Below are positions 23,641 to 34,760 of a DNA stretch of 64,000 nt, one piece after another. The stretch lies in NCBI GenBank assembly GCA_029204225.1, contig CM055096.1, forward strand, positions 31,806,305 through 31,870,304. Direction: 5' to 3'. The position numbers and the translations under genes are program-made. Each line of letters starts with the position of its first letter. Position 1 is the stretch's first letter. The stretch comes from Diphasiastrum complanatum. Its lineage: Eukaryota; Streptophyta; Lycopodiopsida; Lycopodiales; Lycopodiaceae. The notes beneath the pieces are model-generated. The model searched no databases and was not told where the DNA came from. It saw only the letters and a list, made by a program, of their open reading frames with translations.

Positions 23641-23949
23641 AAGGGTCCTGGCCATGTTCAGGAGACAGTCCACCTTGGATGTCTTGTGAGACCTACCCCC
23701 ACCAGGTATGCAAGTTGCAACTCAAATTTGGGTGCGCTTTTGTTGGTAAGTATTTATTGTTTAGTTAATAATAACTAAGTAATGGCTATGCCGCTATTGT
23801 AGTTTGTAACTTTGCGAGCACTGAATGTTCAATGTAGTTTGTACCTACTACCTAGGTCCTACTCTTGAATGTTCAATGTAATGCATCATGTTTCATGCAT
23901 GTATTGTGTTGTCAAACGCTAGCACTTGTCACTCGTGCACTGTGCAGGT

Positions 23950-24293
23950 TTGCATTTATGTTCCTGGTCCTGGAACGACTACTAAAAGTTCATCGGGGCT
24001 TGAGGCAGATGGTTGTTGTCGTTGAGTGGGCACAGTGGGGGCCATCACAGGAGCCCAAGAGTAAGAGATTCGAGCGGACCATTACGTTTTCATCATTTTG
24101 GGATAAGGCTCGATCCATTGTGGTGGGCCTACAGCCTATCTACACTGTCCTGCACGTTACAGATCAAGAGGGCTGCACATTGGGCCTCTTGTACGAGTTC
24201 ATGGACAGGTTGGGCGAGCTGTTGAGCCTTTGCACGACCATTAGCCCAGAGAGGTATATGGCTGACGCTTATTACTTAAGCCTTACTATTTAG
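23950..24293 (+). pseudogene. hAT transposase middle segment
   Basis: Open reading with VEWAQWGPSQEPKSKRFERT, FSSFWDKARSIVVGLQPIYT and VLHVTDQEGCTLGLLYEFMD, typical of the segment between DUF659 and the hAT C-terminal dimerisation region. Confidence 0.78.
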
Positions 24294-24483
24294 TAGTTAC
24301 TAGTAACTAGTTGGTACTAACTTGAAACTTCTAAGTTGTAACTAAGGTTTGAAATTTGAATCATCATAAAATCAGTTATCATTCGACATTCATGATTGAA
24401 GATTCAAAATTCAAATTTCAAATGTAGTATCAGTATGTAGTATGTACTATAATTATTAATGTGTCTTCAATCTTGATTCTTGC

Positions 24484-24725
24484 AGGCTTGCGAAGGTCCA
24501 GCTCCTTTGGCAGAGCAAGTGGGAGTGGTTTCATAAGCCCCTGCATGCCATGGCCCACATACTCCATCCACTTTGGAGTGAGGAGCAAGACACAAATAGG
24601 GAGCTCGGGGATGGCTGGAATGCCTATATCTTCCAAGTTTATCCTGACGTACACGAGCAGGCTAACCTGCTGTATGAGCTCCAGATTTTCAGGCAGGAGA
24701 CCTTGGAGGCCCAGCGCTTTTGAGA
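24484..24725 (+). pseudogene. hAT transposase C-terminal segment
   Basis: Frame reading RLAKVQLLWQSKWEWFHKPL, HAMAHILHPLWSEEQ and DGWNAYIFQVYP, the conserved H-x3-AH-LHP helix of plant hAT proteins. It starts just after a TTGCAG that could be an old splice acceptor and ends at a TGA at 24,721. Confidence 0.78.
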
Positions 24726-24790
24726 GACAGTAATAAACTAACCATGGTCCATTACAGTTTAAACTTCAGCGAGGAGGAGGAGACTCAGGC

Positions 24791-26050
24791 GTAGGAGAGC
24801 TTAGAGTGCTCATTGTACATTGTAGATTGTAGATGTCACTAGTGACTAGATAAGCATTGACTCTTGAGCTGTTTACACATCATGATTTATCATCAGACAT
24901 GTCGCATGTGGCATTACATTGGTGACGGGACTCATGAGGCACCTGGCAAATGTATTTACTATTATGTTATGAATCATGATATATTATGGATTCTAATTTC
25001 TGATTCCTGAAGTTAACTGTAGTCTGTTAGTCGATCGTCTGATTAGTAATATCAGGATTCGGTAATTACTAATGGTTTTACAATTTTGATTTTGGTATTT
25101 AATGTATTATGTTAGTAGTTACATATAGAATGTTCAATGTTGAATGATGAATCTAACCTTCTAAGTTTCCAACCTAAATTTTTTTGGCTTTCTCAAACCT
25201 TGTCATAACCTTCTTGTTTATTCTTTTCTCCGATCTCGACATTGCAATTTGCAAATAAGTTTGAACTTCAACTTTCAACTTTGAAACAAAATTACAATCT
25301 ACGGTCCTACGGTCTAGACTCTACGAAGTTGACTTGGGTGTCGAGTGTGATATCGTGAGGGGAATGTTGTATCTGTGAAAAATGTCATCTTATATAGAGG
25401 GACATGAGGGGCACTGAAGGATAGTGAGATGCACGAGGAAGAAAAAAGGGTGGCGTGGATGCACGATTTGTAATCAGAGCAATCTGAAAGGACATGGAGT
25501 GGTTAAAAAGAGCAATGGAGATGATGGTTAGGTACGATATGTAGGAAACAAAAGACAATAACCCCATGACATAATCAACTACTTGTGCTACCATTGTAAG
25601 GAAAACATGACGCAGGCCAGATGGACAAGCCATTATACGTGACCAGCTCATGAGACCCATCCATCTATCTACATGAGATCCTCACCGTAAATAGTGACTG
25701 AACCATCCCCATCTGCTGAAACTCTTAACAATTGTCAGGCGTGGGAAGACTTAGTAGGTCAGCCTCCACATCATGAACTTTGGGCCCAACTCAACACTTA
25801 TTCCACAACACACATATGTCAAAAGTGCATATTCTATACACAGCTCACAAGAACATAATAACAAAAAGATTTACAGATTTAAGAATTTGTGAAAGATTTG
25901 AAGAGAACAAAGTTCTAAATGAATAAATTCATGTGTGAAACAAAGCATATGTGTTCTTAGCATTGACAACTAGAACAAATCTAAGAGATCTGTATGGTGG
26001 CCGGTGTCAAAATGCAAGTACAGATGTGTATTTAAACTGGAATAGTAAAC
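24791..26050. other. no gene seen; includes SMG7 3' flank
   Basis: AT-rich. No transposon right end with palindromic words was found. The right part (about 25.6-26.05 kb) should be 3'-UTR intron and exon sequence of SMG7 if the donor at 26,054 is used. Confidence 0.35.
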
Positions 26051-26052
26051 TC

Positions 26053-26060
26053 ACCGCATG
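26053..26060 (-). promoter_or_regulatory. candidate 3'-UTR splice donor of SMG7
   Basis: On the minus strand CATGCG/GTGAGTTT lies 18 nt after the SMG7 stop codon and closely matches the GT donor consensus. A 3'-UTR intron would fit the NMD feedback known for plant SMG7. The acceptor was not assigned. Confidence 0.55.
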
Positions 26061-26072
26061 ATCTTTGTGATT

Positions 26073-28755
26073 TTAGGACACAAAAGGATCTTGAGAGCAA
26101 TATTGCCCAAACCAGCTGGGTTGTTGAAGCTGCTGCTGTTGCTTCTGTTGCTGCAGCTGCTGCTGCTTCTGTTGCTGCAGCTGCTGCTGCTGCTGTTGCT
26201 GTTGCTGTTGCATAAGCAACAAGTGTTGTTGTTGTTGCTGCTGCTTTTGAATTTCTAAATGTAGCTGCTGCTGATGGGCATCATGCTGCTGCTGTATCAA
26301 TAATTGATGCTGAAACTGCTGAAGACTACTCTGCTGTGCACGATGGGGAGAGGAACCCATGCCCGGAAATGGGTAGGCAACTGCTGCTGAGGTTGATACG
26401 GCATTAGACCAGATTCCATAGCCCAAGGAATTTATAGAGCCCGATCTTTGATAGCCTGTCTCAGTTGCAATTGGTTTGCTAGCTGTATCATCATCCAGCC
26501 ATCTATAATCATCTACTACATGCTGCTCCTCCCCTTCCCCTACAGCAATACTCTCTGGTGACTGAGAACTTCCCTGATGATGCTCTATCGCCACTTTTGT
26601 GGTGGGCTTTGCCATTGGAAAAGGACCAAAACCAGGTGGTGGTCGAATTCCCATTGGTCGAACCCAGCTACCATTAGAGCTGTTATTCACATTCCAACTA
26701 GCACTGCCCTGTGTGCCAGCTCCAGGAGTGCTCTTTGCAAGTGCCGCATTTCCAGCCCCTGCTGTCTGGGTCTCCAACATAGGACTGTGACCTGTTTCAG
26801 AGATCAATGCAGAGGGCAAAGCTGAATGTCCTTCAACTTTATTGTGCCCCACAGAGCCAACAAAATTAGGAATTGCTGTGGTCGATAAGGTGTACACCTG
26901 ATTTGGCAATGAGGAGGTCAATGCGACAACGGAAGACGCCATGGGAATATTTCCCTTTCCAACAACCTGATCAGGAACAGCTGGAATAGTGCTTGATCCT
27001 CCTGCAACTGCTTTAGGTGCTAGTTTTTCAGACAGACTTCCATTTGAAGCACTAAGATCTAACCCTGTCAAGCCACTTCTAGCTAGAGACTCAAGTTCTG
27101 AGCTCCATGAAGAATGGCTTACTGCTGCTTGTTTAGAATGCCAATCAGTGGCTGCATTAGCAGAGAGTCTGTCAGGACCATTAGAAAACATGCTATTAAC
27201 AGAAGGAGCACGCCAAGGTGTGTTAGACGATGGGTAAGCAGAAGATCCACTATAAAGGTTTGCCCAATCTACTGCAGAGCTTACAGGTCCAAGCGCACTA
27301 CTTAGAGCATTAATTTTTTGCAGAGAGTTATCACCCTTAACCAGAGTGCTTTTGGGGACATTCAATTCTGAAGATACCATGAGTGCAGTGTGTCCACTGC
27401 TAGTAAGGCAACTGCTAAGACTGTTCACAGGATTTGCTGCACTGACGTATACTGTTCTGCCTCTTGACTCATCTACCAGAGGGTCAGAGGTAAATGTACC
27501 AAGATTTGATCCTATAACTTTGGAGATTGAGGCATGAGGAGCAGACACATTGTATTTGGAGTCTTCCCGGAAACTAGAACTCTCAGGTATGTTACTTCCA
27601 ACAGCACTAGAATTATGCAATGAAGACTGAACCACAAAAAGGTTGTTAGAGGTGCCCAAAGTGTTCTGATGCAACCAATCTGGCTGAGATGGTTGAGGAA
27701 AAGGTTTGCTCACTGTCGAGAATGGCTTGAATACAATGAGTTCCTCTTCCTCCTCTTCTCCACTAGAGGATTTAGACGATGAAATATTCTGAGTCTCCGA
27801 GCTTTGCTTTTCCTCTGACACTGCTTTTGCCAGCCCATTACCTAAGCTTTGATTCGGCAAATGAACTGAGACTGAAAACTTATCTGTTGCAACAATGCCC
27901 TTGCTCGTTAAAGCAACAGTGTCCTTATTTAGTGAATCTATCATCCCTGTAATCTTTCTCTCTCGATTTTCCCCAGGTATAAAAAATTCCTCCAGTTCTT
28001 CATCAAAACAAATTCCTCTTCCACTCTCTTCAAGAGTGTTGGCAACAGCTTTCCCAGCCCCCAATATCCTCTGAACACGCACTTTCCTTTCTTCCTTGTC
28101 ACCTAAGCCTGCTCGAGAGGGCTGCCTAGAGTAGTCCAAAGCAAGCTGAGCAGGAACTAATGGAATAAATCCCCTGAGTTCAAAATCCTCCCATAGAGCA
28201 AGTCCACATTCATCCCGCATTCCATTTGAAGAAACAATCTGATAGTTCGATGTCAGATCATTATACCCCTTTTCTTTTTCAGATAAAATATTAAGAAGAA
28301 TGACAGCTTGTTTCCAGAAAAAAGACCTTGCATTGGCCTGCTTCTCATCCATTTCACTACCCACAGCCATCTCCGGCCTGCAAGCAAGCCACTCCAAGAA
28401 TATCAACATTGCAGGAAGAAGGGGACTTGCAGAAACATCTTTTGTCTCTGCACATCTTCTCATAAGACGGCCAGTACATTCAAATGTAGCTGTGAAGGCA
28501 TGTTGAAACAGGGCAGAACGTTGCAAGATTTCTGCATATGTTGGTTGGTGAGCATCAAGTCCCCAGTTTACATTGTGAACTGAGAATATCAAAACAGACA
28601 CAAGTTGAACAACACCTGCCACCCCTCCACTTCCACCTCCAATCCCACTACGATGATCCAAACCAAGCCCCGCTTCAAGGCTAGAATCCTCATATGAAAG
28701 AAGTTGCTCCAAATCCCGCATCGTTGCCGAGTAAACCTCTGAAAATGTCTCCAAG
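26073..28755 (-). CDS. SMG7: SMG7 last coding exon (2,683 bp)
   Basis: Acceptor CATCAG/CTTGGAG (intron 28,756-29,018, 263 bp). It contains the rest of the EST1_DNA_bind region, an acidic SSGEEEEEELIVFKP patch, a long Ser/Asn-rich tail with RPPPGFGPFP and a Gln-rich tract (minus, about 26,110-26,310), and ends SQDPFVS-stop at 26,073. Plant SMG7 genes characteristically have such a long 3' coding exon. Confidence 0.92.
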
Positions 28756-30582
28756 CTGATGAGCATGCCAAAGAAAAAAGATGAGTACCTTGATATTCAT
28801 GATACAGGAACATAAAGCTCAAAATTATCGTCTATAGTGAAAAGACTCACTGCCCTGGCTTTGGTTTCCCTACATGTCTTCCCATGTTACAAAGCTTAAA
28901 ACTAATTCAATTAAGTGCATCCTTGTACAACAATCCAACCACTAACTAGCTAAGCATATCATGTCACGACTAGTTAAATAAATTTTCTCTGCAACCTCAA
29001 TAATTGGAATTTGTGTACCTGGTCCTTGTAAACAGTATGCCATTCAGTCGCACAAAACGAATCCGAAAAGCTTTTCTTGTTTCTGCGATAGTTACAGTGG
29101 TTGAGCATGAATCTGTCTCAGGTTTCTTAATGTCCTTCAATGCAAGCTTCACTGCAGCACCATCATTGAGTGGGAGGATCTTTTCTCCTTTACCAGTCTT
29201 TTCCTTTTCAGGGGCCTTTGAGCTGTCCAGCTTTGAAGGTGGTAATATGGTACCAGGGATAAGACTGGAAAGCTTAGTGTAATGTTGGCGATTCTGTGAC
29301 ACAATCAGTATCAGATATACATGGCTGGCTATTAGCACATGGTACTAAAGAAAAAAGTACTCTGTTATAAGAGCAACACAATCCTGTTCTGTTTATGTAA
29401 AAATAGCTGTATAGCCAGAAAATTCTATGTTAACACGTCCAAATAGACATCACCCAGAATTCAGTCAGTGAAGACCCCAATAAATTCTCTTATGTTAGAA
29501 CAGCTCCTAGTTAGGTAGCTATTATCCACCATGAACCTACGACCAAGTAAAGTTACAAAACAGACATAACAGTACAACATCAAGTTCACATTAGTGTCAG
29601 ATTGGAACCTTAAACCAAGCTCGCTGATTTGTCAAATTCACTGAAGCCCCAACTTTCATGGTTGATCAAGATGAAATGATTGTAAGTGCTCTACACATAC
29701 CTTCTCAAACAAAAGAACCAGATTTTCCCTTGCAGTCAAAAATGGGCCATCAACTGCAAGGCTCCGAAAATATTGATATACAGCAAGTAATTCATCACCG
29801 ACGTACGTTGCCAACACAGCGAGCTGCATCAGTAGTAACAACAGTGAGATTGCCTTGAAAAACTTTAAAGCTGGAAAAATTTTGGGGGACACTAAGTCTA
29901 TACACATTTGTATCAAATAATTCTTCAAAGCCAGCGGTGGCAAATTTAAAGCTACCTGATTATGTGGATTTCCACTGGAAGGCCACAAAGAAGCTGCCTT
30001 AAGATAATATCCAGCAGCAACAGACCAATCACGGCTATGCCCACCTCCCTCACTATGTAGTTCTTTGTACCGGGCAAGATCTCCCAAAAAAATTAAGCAT
30101 CGATGGCAAGAAAGTTGACAATGCTTCAAATTAGTGGAGCCCTGTTCATCCACAGGCCACTGAAGCTCCCCTTGGACTGATGCATACTCTTGTGATAAAC
30201 CATATTTTGCCCTAATCTTCATGATAAGATCATGATAGAATCCAGTTGCCTCTGACAAAAAGCTCTTAAAAAAAGCCTGTAACTTTTGTAGCGGTTCTTT
30301 TCTTGTCACAACTCTGGATCCAGCAGCAGGAACAGGTGGAGCTGGTGTGGTTGCTCCCACTGCTGCCATGGTTTTTCTTATCCTGGCTCTAAACTCCTCA
30401 ATGCGCTTGTAGTGCAAGCGCCAGAGTGCTTGCTCCACATCATGCAACTCTGAAAATTCATGATCCTGAAGAATAACTGCTTCATAACTTTCCCGGATAT
30501 TGCTTCGCAGAGCACGTACATTAGGATCAAACGGCCCTTTAGCTTGAATTAAAACCCGCAGCTGCTTCTCTAGCTCCAAAGC
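26073..30582 (-). CDS. SMG7: SMG7-like NMD factor (EST1 family), four coding exons, 5' end missing
   Basis: Four exons (30582-29956, 29823-29701, 29293-29019, 28755-26073) join in frame to 1,235 codons plus stop. The first about 250 residues form the 14-3-3-like/TPR EST1 domain: AVILQDHEFSELHDVEQALW, LHYKRIEEFR, GFYHDLIMKIRAKYGL, SCHRCLIFLGDLARYK, AASLWPSSGNPHNQ. A longer EST1_DNA_bind-type helical region follows (LETFSEV, LLPAMLIFLEWLACRPEMA, ALWEDFELRGFIPLVPAQ). The C-terminal half is Ser-rich and disordered, with a Gln-rich tail. SMG7 binds phosphorylated UPF1 and directs nonsense-containing mRNA to decay; in plants it is also needed for meiotic exit. The initiating exon (about 20-30 residues in relatives) lies upstream of 30,583 and was not located. 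EST1 paralogue assignment rests on plant SMG7-like motifs. Confidence 0.9.
29019..29293 (-). CDS. SMG7: SMG7 exon c (275 bp)
   Basis: Acceptor GTCACAG/AATCGCC (intron 29,294-29,700, 407 bp) and donor GACCAG/GTACAC at 29,018. It encodes NRQHYTKLSSLIPG ... FVRLNGILFTRT and ends with two bases of a codon completed by the next exon. Lys-rich linker in the middle (EKEKTGKGEK). Confidence 0.9.
29701..29823 (-). CDS. SMG7: SMG7 exon b (41 codons)
   Basis: Acceptor GATGCAG/CTCGCTG (intron 29,824-29,955, 132 bp) and donor GAGAAG/GTATG at 29,700. It encodes LAVLATYVGDELLAVYQYFR then SLAVDGPFLTARENL, very typical of the SMG7/EST1 TPR repeats. Confidence 0.92.
29956..30582 (-). CDS. SMG7: SMG7 exon a (second coding exon, 209 codons)
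   Basis: Acceptor CCCATAAG/GCTTTGG at 30,583 and donor AATCAG/GTAGC at 29,955. It starts in phase 0 with ALELEKQLRV and ends SSGNPHNQ. It encodes the core of the 14-3-3-like domain, including SCHRCLIFLGDLARYK. An intronless reading runs through the next intron in frame, which explains extra hydrophobic residues in a naive translation. Confidence 0.9.
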
Positions 30583-31669
30583 CTTATGGGACAACAGACA
30601 GATCCACAAACTGACATCAGAAAATAGGCAACACGATATTTGCGATATAGAAAGAGCACATACATATTTAAAGGTCCGATGTGAAAATAACAATTTACAA
30701 TCTATAGGTCAAATATCTTCCCCAAAGATGTATACTTTGATGCAATAAGTCCCAGTACCTGTTTCAGGAAAAGCCTTAAGAAAAACACTGCATGTTACTT
30801 GCAAGAAAATAACCTAAACACAACCTTGAGGCTGGATCAACCGTATTTGTTTGTGAATATGCAATGCTCCGACAACTTGCTAACAAGAGTATTCTTAAAG
30901 GCTTAACGATTACAATGTCTCAATATCGAAGTGAAGAAGTTCTGGCCCCAAGTTCCTAATGGTGAATGCACCTTTTCAGCGAGTGATATCAAGGAGTAGG
31001 GCAAATACAGTGAAAGGAAAACAGTTTTTGCCTCTATCCGTATTACAGAGAGTGCTGCTGAAAACAAAAATGGATGCCAAATGCAAAGTCAAGAATCAGA
31101 ACCTTCCAACAAAACAGAATTCCCAGGACCCAAAACCAGACCAAACATTGGCTTTAACATGCAGCAGTGTACAACGATCCACAGATATTAGAAGTGATCT
31201 AGCTGGTACAGCAAGAATCAAGGCTGCAGTTAAGCTTTTTCAGCAAGCACGTGGATACTCTTTTGAAACATCCCACTAGAGTTCAGCCTGCTCATATATT
31301 AATCCTAACATATATATTATCCTAACTTCGTACCTGAATTGTTACAATAATGAAAAAGGGCACTCCCTGCACCGCCTCAGTGCAGTAGCACTGCACTCTG
31401 TTCTTGTGATGCTTTCTTACCTACACAGCAGCTACTGACCCCTAATTTACTGAATTTTGTTTTCTTTCTCCCTTGTTTTCTCCTCAGATTACCTAACTTG
31501 CTGTCTCTAGCACTGCCTCCCTTGCATTCCTCTACAAGTAACAACAGGCCTTTGAAAGGCCTTAAACTACAATGTGAACATATGCATCCTACAGAGGACC
31601 ATTACATACAGCTAGCTCTATTTGATATGGCTACACTATAGTAAGGGACATAATGCCCAACCTCAACCT
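30583..31669. other. SMG7 upstream intron sequence, first coding exon not found
   Basis: The intron preceding SMG7 exon a must start here or further right. Minus-strand donor-like sites occur (GTGTAG/GTAAGAAAG near 31,416; ATTCAG/GTACG near 31,334), but the sequence before them is not obviously coding for an SMG7 N-terminus. Confidence 0.4.
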
Positions 31670-32953
31670 TCCCTATGAATTTCAACAACTCATAGAGGAC
31701 TTACAAAAACCAATCAACTATCTGCAGACCCGTGATATAAACCCATGCCACAACGTTGGAGGCCCTTACACTTGATCTTAAAATACTATATGACAACACT
31801 TCGACAAGGATTCGGAAACAGGAGAGCAAATTGGTGAGGACAAGAAGACATGCATCAGTGATGACTGGAGATTCCAGTTGGGACATTCGCAGCAATCATA
31901 TTGGCAACACTGTCAAAGAAGAGATTAAAGGGAGGTAAGACCCTCAAGTTCACATCTGCCCCACATGTTAATTGAGGAGGCAAGATGTTTCTAGACACTA
32001 TATTGGCCGTTCTTGCTTCTCCTAGCATGGAGAAGGCTTGGCAGCCCAAGCAAGATATGGCAACCTTGCTTATCGGATTCAATTCACAGGAAAGAATACA
32101 CGCAGCTTTGCAACAGGTACAAATCCCAGTACATCAATTTTCATTTAACGTACATATAGGTAGGGAGGCCTTCCAAAATGGCACACTTTACTGAGGCACG
32201 CTCTTCTATATGCTCCAGGAGGTTTTTGAGGTTCTTGGCCTCCAACCACAACCTTTGCAAATTGGGTCTTTGACCTGCAGTATCATTCATTCATCATTTC
32301 TGCAAGGTGACTTATGAGACTCCATACTCAACAAGCTATCTTATTTTGTATGGGGACTCATGAATATTGAGAGAGGGCAGCAGTGCAGGATGCAATCTCA
32401 CCGTCTAGAGAGTGATCACTGAGACAATTGGATAGCTTCCACACCTATTGTACATATGGGATTTGGGGTTAACATCATGAAGACCAAGGTTATTATGGCC
32501 TTCAACACATCAAGAAAGAATTTACTTCTGTCCAACGGTCTTCCCTTACGGAGTCTGGTGTGGGCTGCTGGTCCAAATGTGAGTAGTGGACCAAAGAAAA
32601 GTACTCCCAAATAGGTGTAAGAGGCCACGATCTCAATCGGCAGCCCATCATAATAAAATGTCACATCTCTCATATGCTGTCTATTGGTGTTGAACACCAT
32701 AATCTTGGTCTTCTTAGTATTAACCGTCAATCCGATGTAAAGCAGAAAGGTGTCTCTGTAAACCAGCTACGGAGGATGAGAGAAGAACCACATCATCAGC
32801 ATATAGGAGAATGGGGATAATAATATCCGCTAAGGGACAGCCCTCTCCACCTTCCTCGCGGGTACAATGTGGTCCAGTTTGCGGGCAACAATGCCTATTG
32901 GATTCTATCAAGGTTAAAAGTTTTCTATGGAAATGTGTTCCACTTCCTGTCAA
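31670..32953 (-). pseudogene. LINE reverse transcriptase fragment (LINE-a)
   Basis: Minus strand 32,953-32,720 encodes IIIPILLYADDVVLLSSSVA and GLQRHLSALH, the YADD palm of a non-LTR RT. After a frameshift 32,730-32,416 continues NTKKTKIMVFNT and IEIVASYTYLGVLF, the motif following the palm. Left of 32,400 decayed thumb/C-terminal sequence is suspected but not clear. It lies where upstream SMG7 intron sequence would be expected. No endonuclease or ORF1 is attached. Confidence 0.85.
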
Positions 32954-33506
32954 ATCCCTGCATCGATAATGAGCAGTTACTATGCCAAGGTAGTTTTTGC
33001 ATATATCAAATCTTAGTTTTCCCTGAACTTTTTGATAGACCTAAAGGATTTAACATAACAAATACTTGAAACTTGAATTGCAGAGTCTTTTGTACACAAA
33101 TCATCCGCATAGTACCTATTCTACTTTTCTAAATATGAAATAGGAAATTCGAATCTTTGATGCTAAAGAATTGTTAAACTTCAAAGAACCTTCATGTTGA
33201 CATGTATCAGGCTGTTCTCTTTCTTTCCAATGCTTAGCTAGTGCTGTGAAATAGAAAAAAATTAGTGAATTTGTTCAGAAATTCCCAGTTGGTTTTGCAC
33301 CCACCCTTTAAGATAATTAAGAAGCGTACCATCATCTGAGCATATGTCAGTTCCATAGTTTAAGTCAAGCTGCCCACCCTCCCCCCATCTATCCTCCTGC
33401 ATAAGTTTTTTTTTTCTACGTTTCTGGGACGCGTTTATGAGAAATACAGAAAAATGGTGTTTCTCATAGTATATAGGGCATCTGAAGTTGAACTACTCTC
33501 AAGCTC
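32954..33506. other. no recognisable feature
   Basis: AT-rich sequence with no coding signal that I can support. Confidence 0.35.
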
Positions 33507-33510
<4 letters not shown>

Positions 33511-33540
<30 letters not shown>

Positions 33541-33560
33541 TGAGAGAGAGAGAGAGAGAG
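33511..33560. repeat. (TG)n(GA)n compound microsatellite
   Basis: About 14 TG units followed by about 10 GA units, directly before the word cluster at 33,561. Confidence 0.9.
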
Positions 33561-33722
33561 CATAGTTGTGTCGAACCGCGGTCCGAACAGCTGGTTTGAA
33601 TCGGCCCGGTTCTAACCAGGAAAAAAAACTTAAAATTTTTATTTCAAAGAAAAAACGGTTTGAACCATTTTAAAAAAAAAAGGAAAAAACGGTTCAAACC
33701 GTTTTTTTTTGGCATTTTCCAC
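33561..33722. repeat. palindromic word cluster, GGTTYGAACCG type
   Basis: Begins CATAGTTGTGTCGAACCGCGG and contains GAACCGCGGTCCGAAC, CCCGGTTCTAACC, AACGGTTTGAACC and an AACGGTT/AACCGTT hairpin extended by A and T runs. AGAGAGAG occurs on both sides (33,553-33,560 and 33,723-33,730) and could be an 8-bp target duplication, though the left copy is within a GA run. It shares the GAACCGYGGT core with the clusters at 22.1 and 42.4 kb. Possible nonautonomous hAT relative. Confidence 0.55.
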
Positions 33723-33730
33723 AGAGAGAG

Positions 33731-34085
33731 ACGAGTGTTTCATTGTACATTGTAATATGTATGGTGTGACATTAATGTTCTGAGTGACCTTGAGATTACT
33801 TCCTTCTCCAAGAGAAGACGTTGAGCACACTCCAAATCAGATAATGACGCTAATATTCCTACTAGGTGAGTATCTCATCTTAGTATGTGGGAATGTGATA
33901 ACCTTCTGCATTTATATGATAACTTGAAAGGTGGTGTGAGACTACAAACTCTTCAAGAATGATCTGATAAGAACATGGGGCTTGGCCCATAGCATATATG
34001 ATAACATGCTAATCTATAGATGTGAGATACCCATAAGACTTGGACACCATTCCTATGTTGCATATAAGTCTATGGGGCTAACAAT
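33731..34085. other. no firm feature, possible LINE-b 3' continuation
   Basis: Probably the distal part of the minus-strand LINE described at 34,086-34,760, but too decayed to assign. Confidence 0.3.
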
Positions 34086-34760
34086 GGTATAAAAAAGTCG
34101 GCACTTATTCTGGGCGTCTTGAATAAATCTCCAAAAGAGGACCTCTCCAATTGGACTAGGGAAGTGTCCCTGAGTCTTATTCTGGGCGTCTTGAATAAAT
34201 CTCCAAAAGAGGACCTCTCCAATTGGACTAGGGAAGTGTCCCTGAGTCTAGATGTATCTGCCTATCTCATGTTGAAAAGAGGACTTGTAAAAGTACTCCC
34301 AAGAATGATACTACGTCCGATGGCTGTCCATGAATGATGAAATATAAGCTCTTGTCATTGCATGAACCCTAAATGTTTTAAAGATCATAATTGTGGTCTT
34401 CATGGTATTGTCCTGCAAACCCCATTTTGTTATTGAAGGCATAGAGGCCAACGGTCTTGGCAATCCCTCTCTAGTTGATGAGAGTAGAGCTGCATCATCC
34501 GCATATATGAAGATGGCGATCAGTATTCACTGAGTTAGCATCTTGCACCACTACACTACTCAATGATCACCCCTATGGTACTCCAAATTTGCTCTAAAAT
34601 GCCAGTGTCAAACAACCCGGGAATGCCATGATTGCTAGCACCATTTCTGTGGAAAAGCTCAAGTCTCATAGCCTGTGATACTTGGAGGGATCTTACTTCT
34701 ATCCAGATTTGCTCAGCAAGATGATTCGGGCTAAGCCCTCGGTGCCCCATGATATCATAC
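34086..34760 (-). pseudogene. LINE reverse transcriptase fragment (LINE-b)
   Basis: Minus-strand reading gives IAIFIYADDAALLSSTREGL (YADD, near 34,490-34,515), KWGLQDNTMKTTIMIFKTF, then DTSLVQLERSSFGDLFKTPR, matching the palm and post-palm region of plant LINEs. The last segment is internally duplicated (see 34,104-34,247). It abuts an oppositely oriented LINE fragment at about 34,760. Confidence 0.75.
34104..34247. repeat. exact 72-bp tandem duplication inside LINE-b
   Basis: Copies at 34,104-34,175 and 34,176-34,247 are identical over 72 bp, a multiple of three that adds 24 codons in frame. Identity inside an otherwise decayed LINE implies a recent event. Confidence 0.95.

Larger units (their letters stand above)
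22114..24790 (+). mobile_element. decayed hAT transposon (BED / DUF659 type)
   Basis: A palindromic-word cluster (22,125-22,206) and AT-rich spacer lead into broken coding sequence with a BED zinc finger (about 22,540-22,760), a DUF659-like transposase segment ([19 protein letters not shown] near 23,445), FVTKRPRVLAMFRRQSTLDVL near 23,620, and C-terminal hAT segments to about 24,730. Frames change repeatedly. The left end is placed at AATAGATAG, by comparison with CATAGTTG at 33,561; the right end is not identified. The first catalytic region seems to have been lost with sequence between 23,150 and 23,385. Confidence 0.8.

Noticed and set aside
30959..31279. 106-codon plus-strand ORF upstream of SMG7
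   Set aside because: No domain, no splice or promoter support, and it lies antisense in a probable intron.
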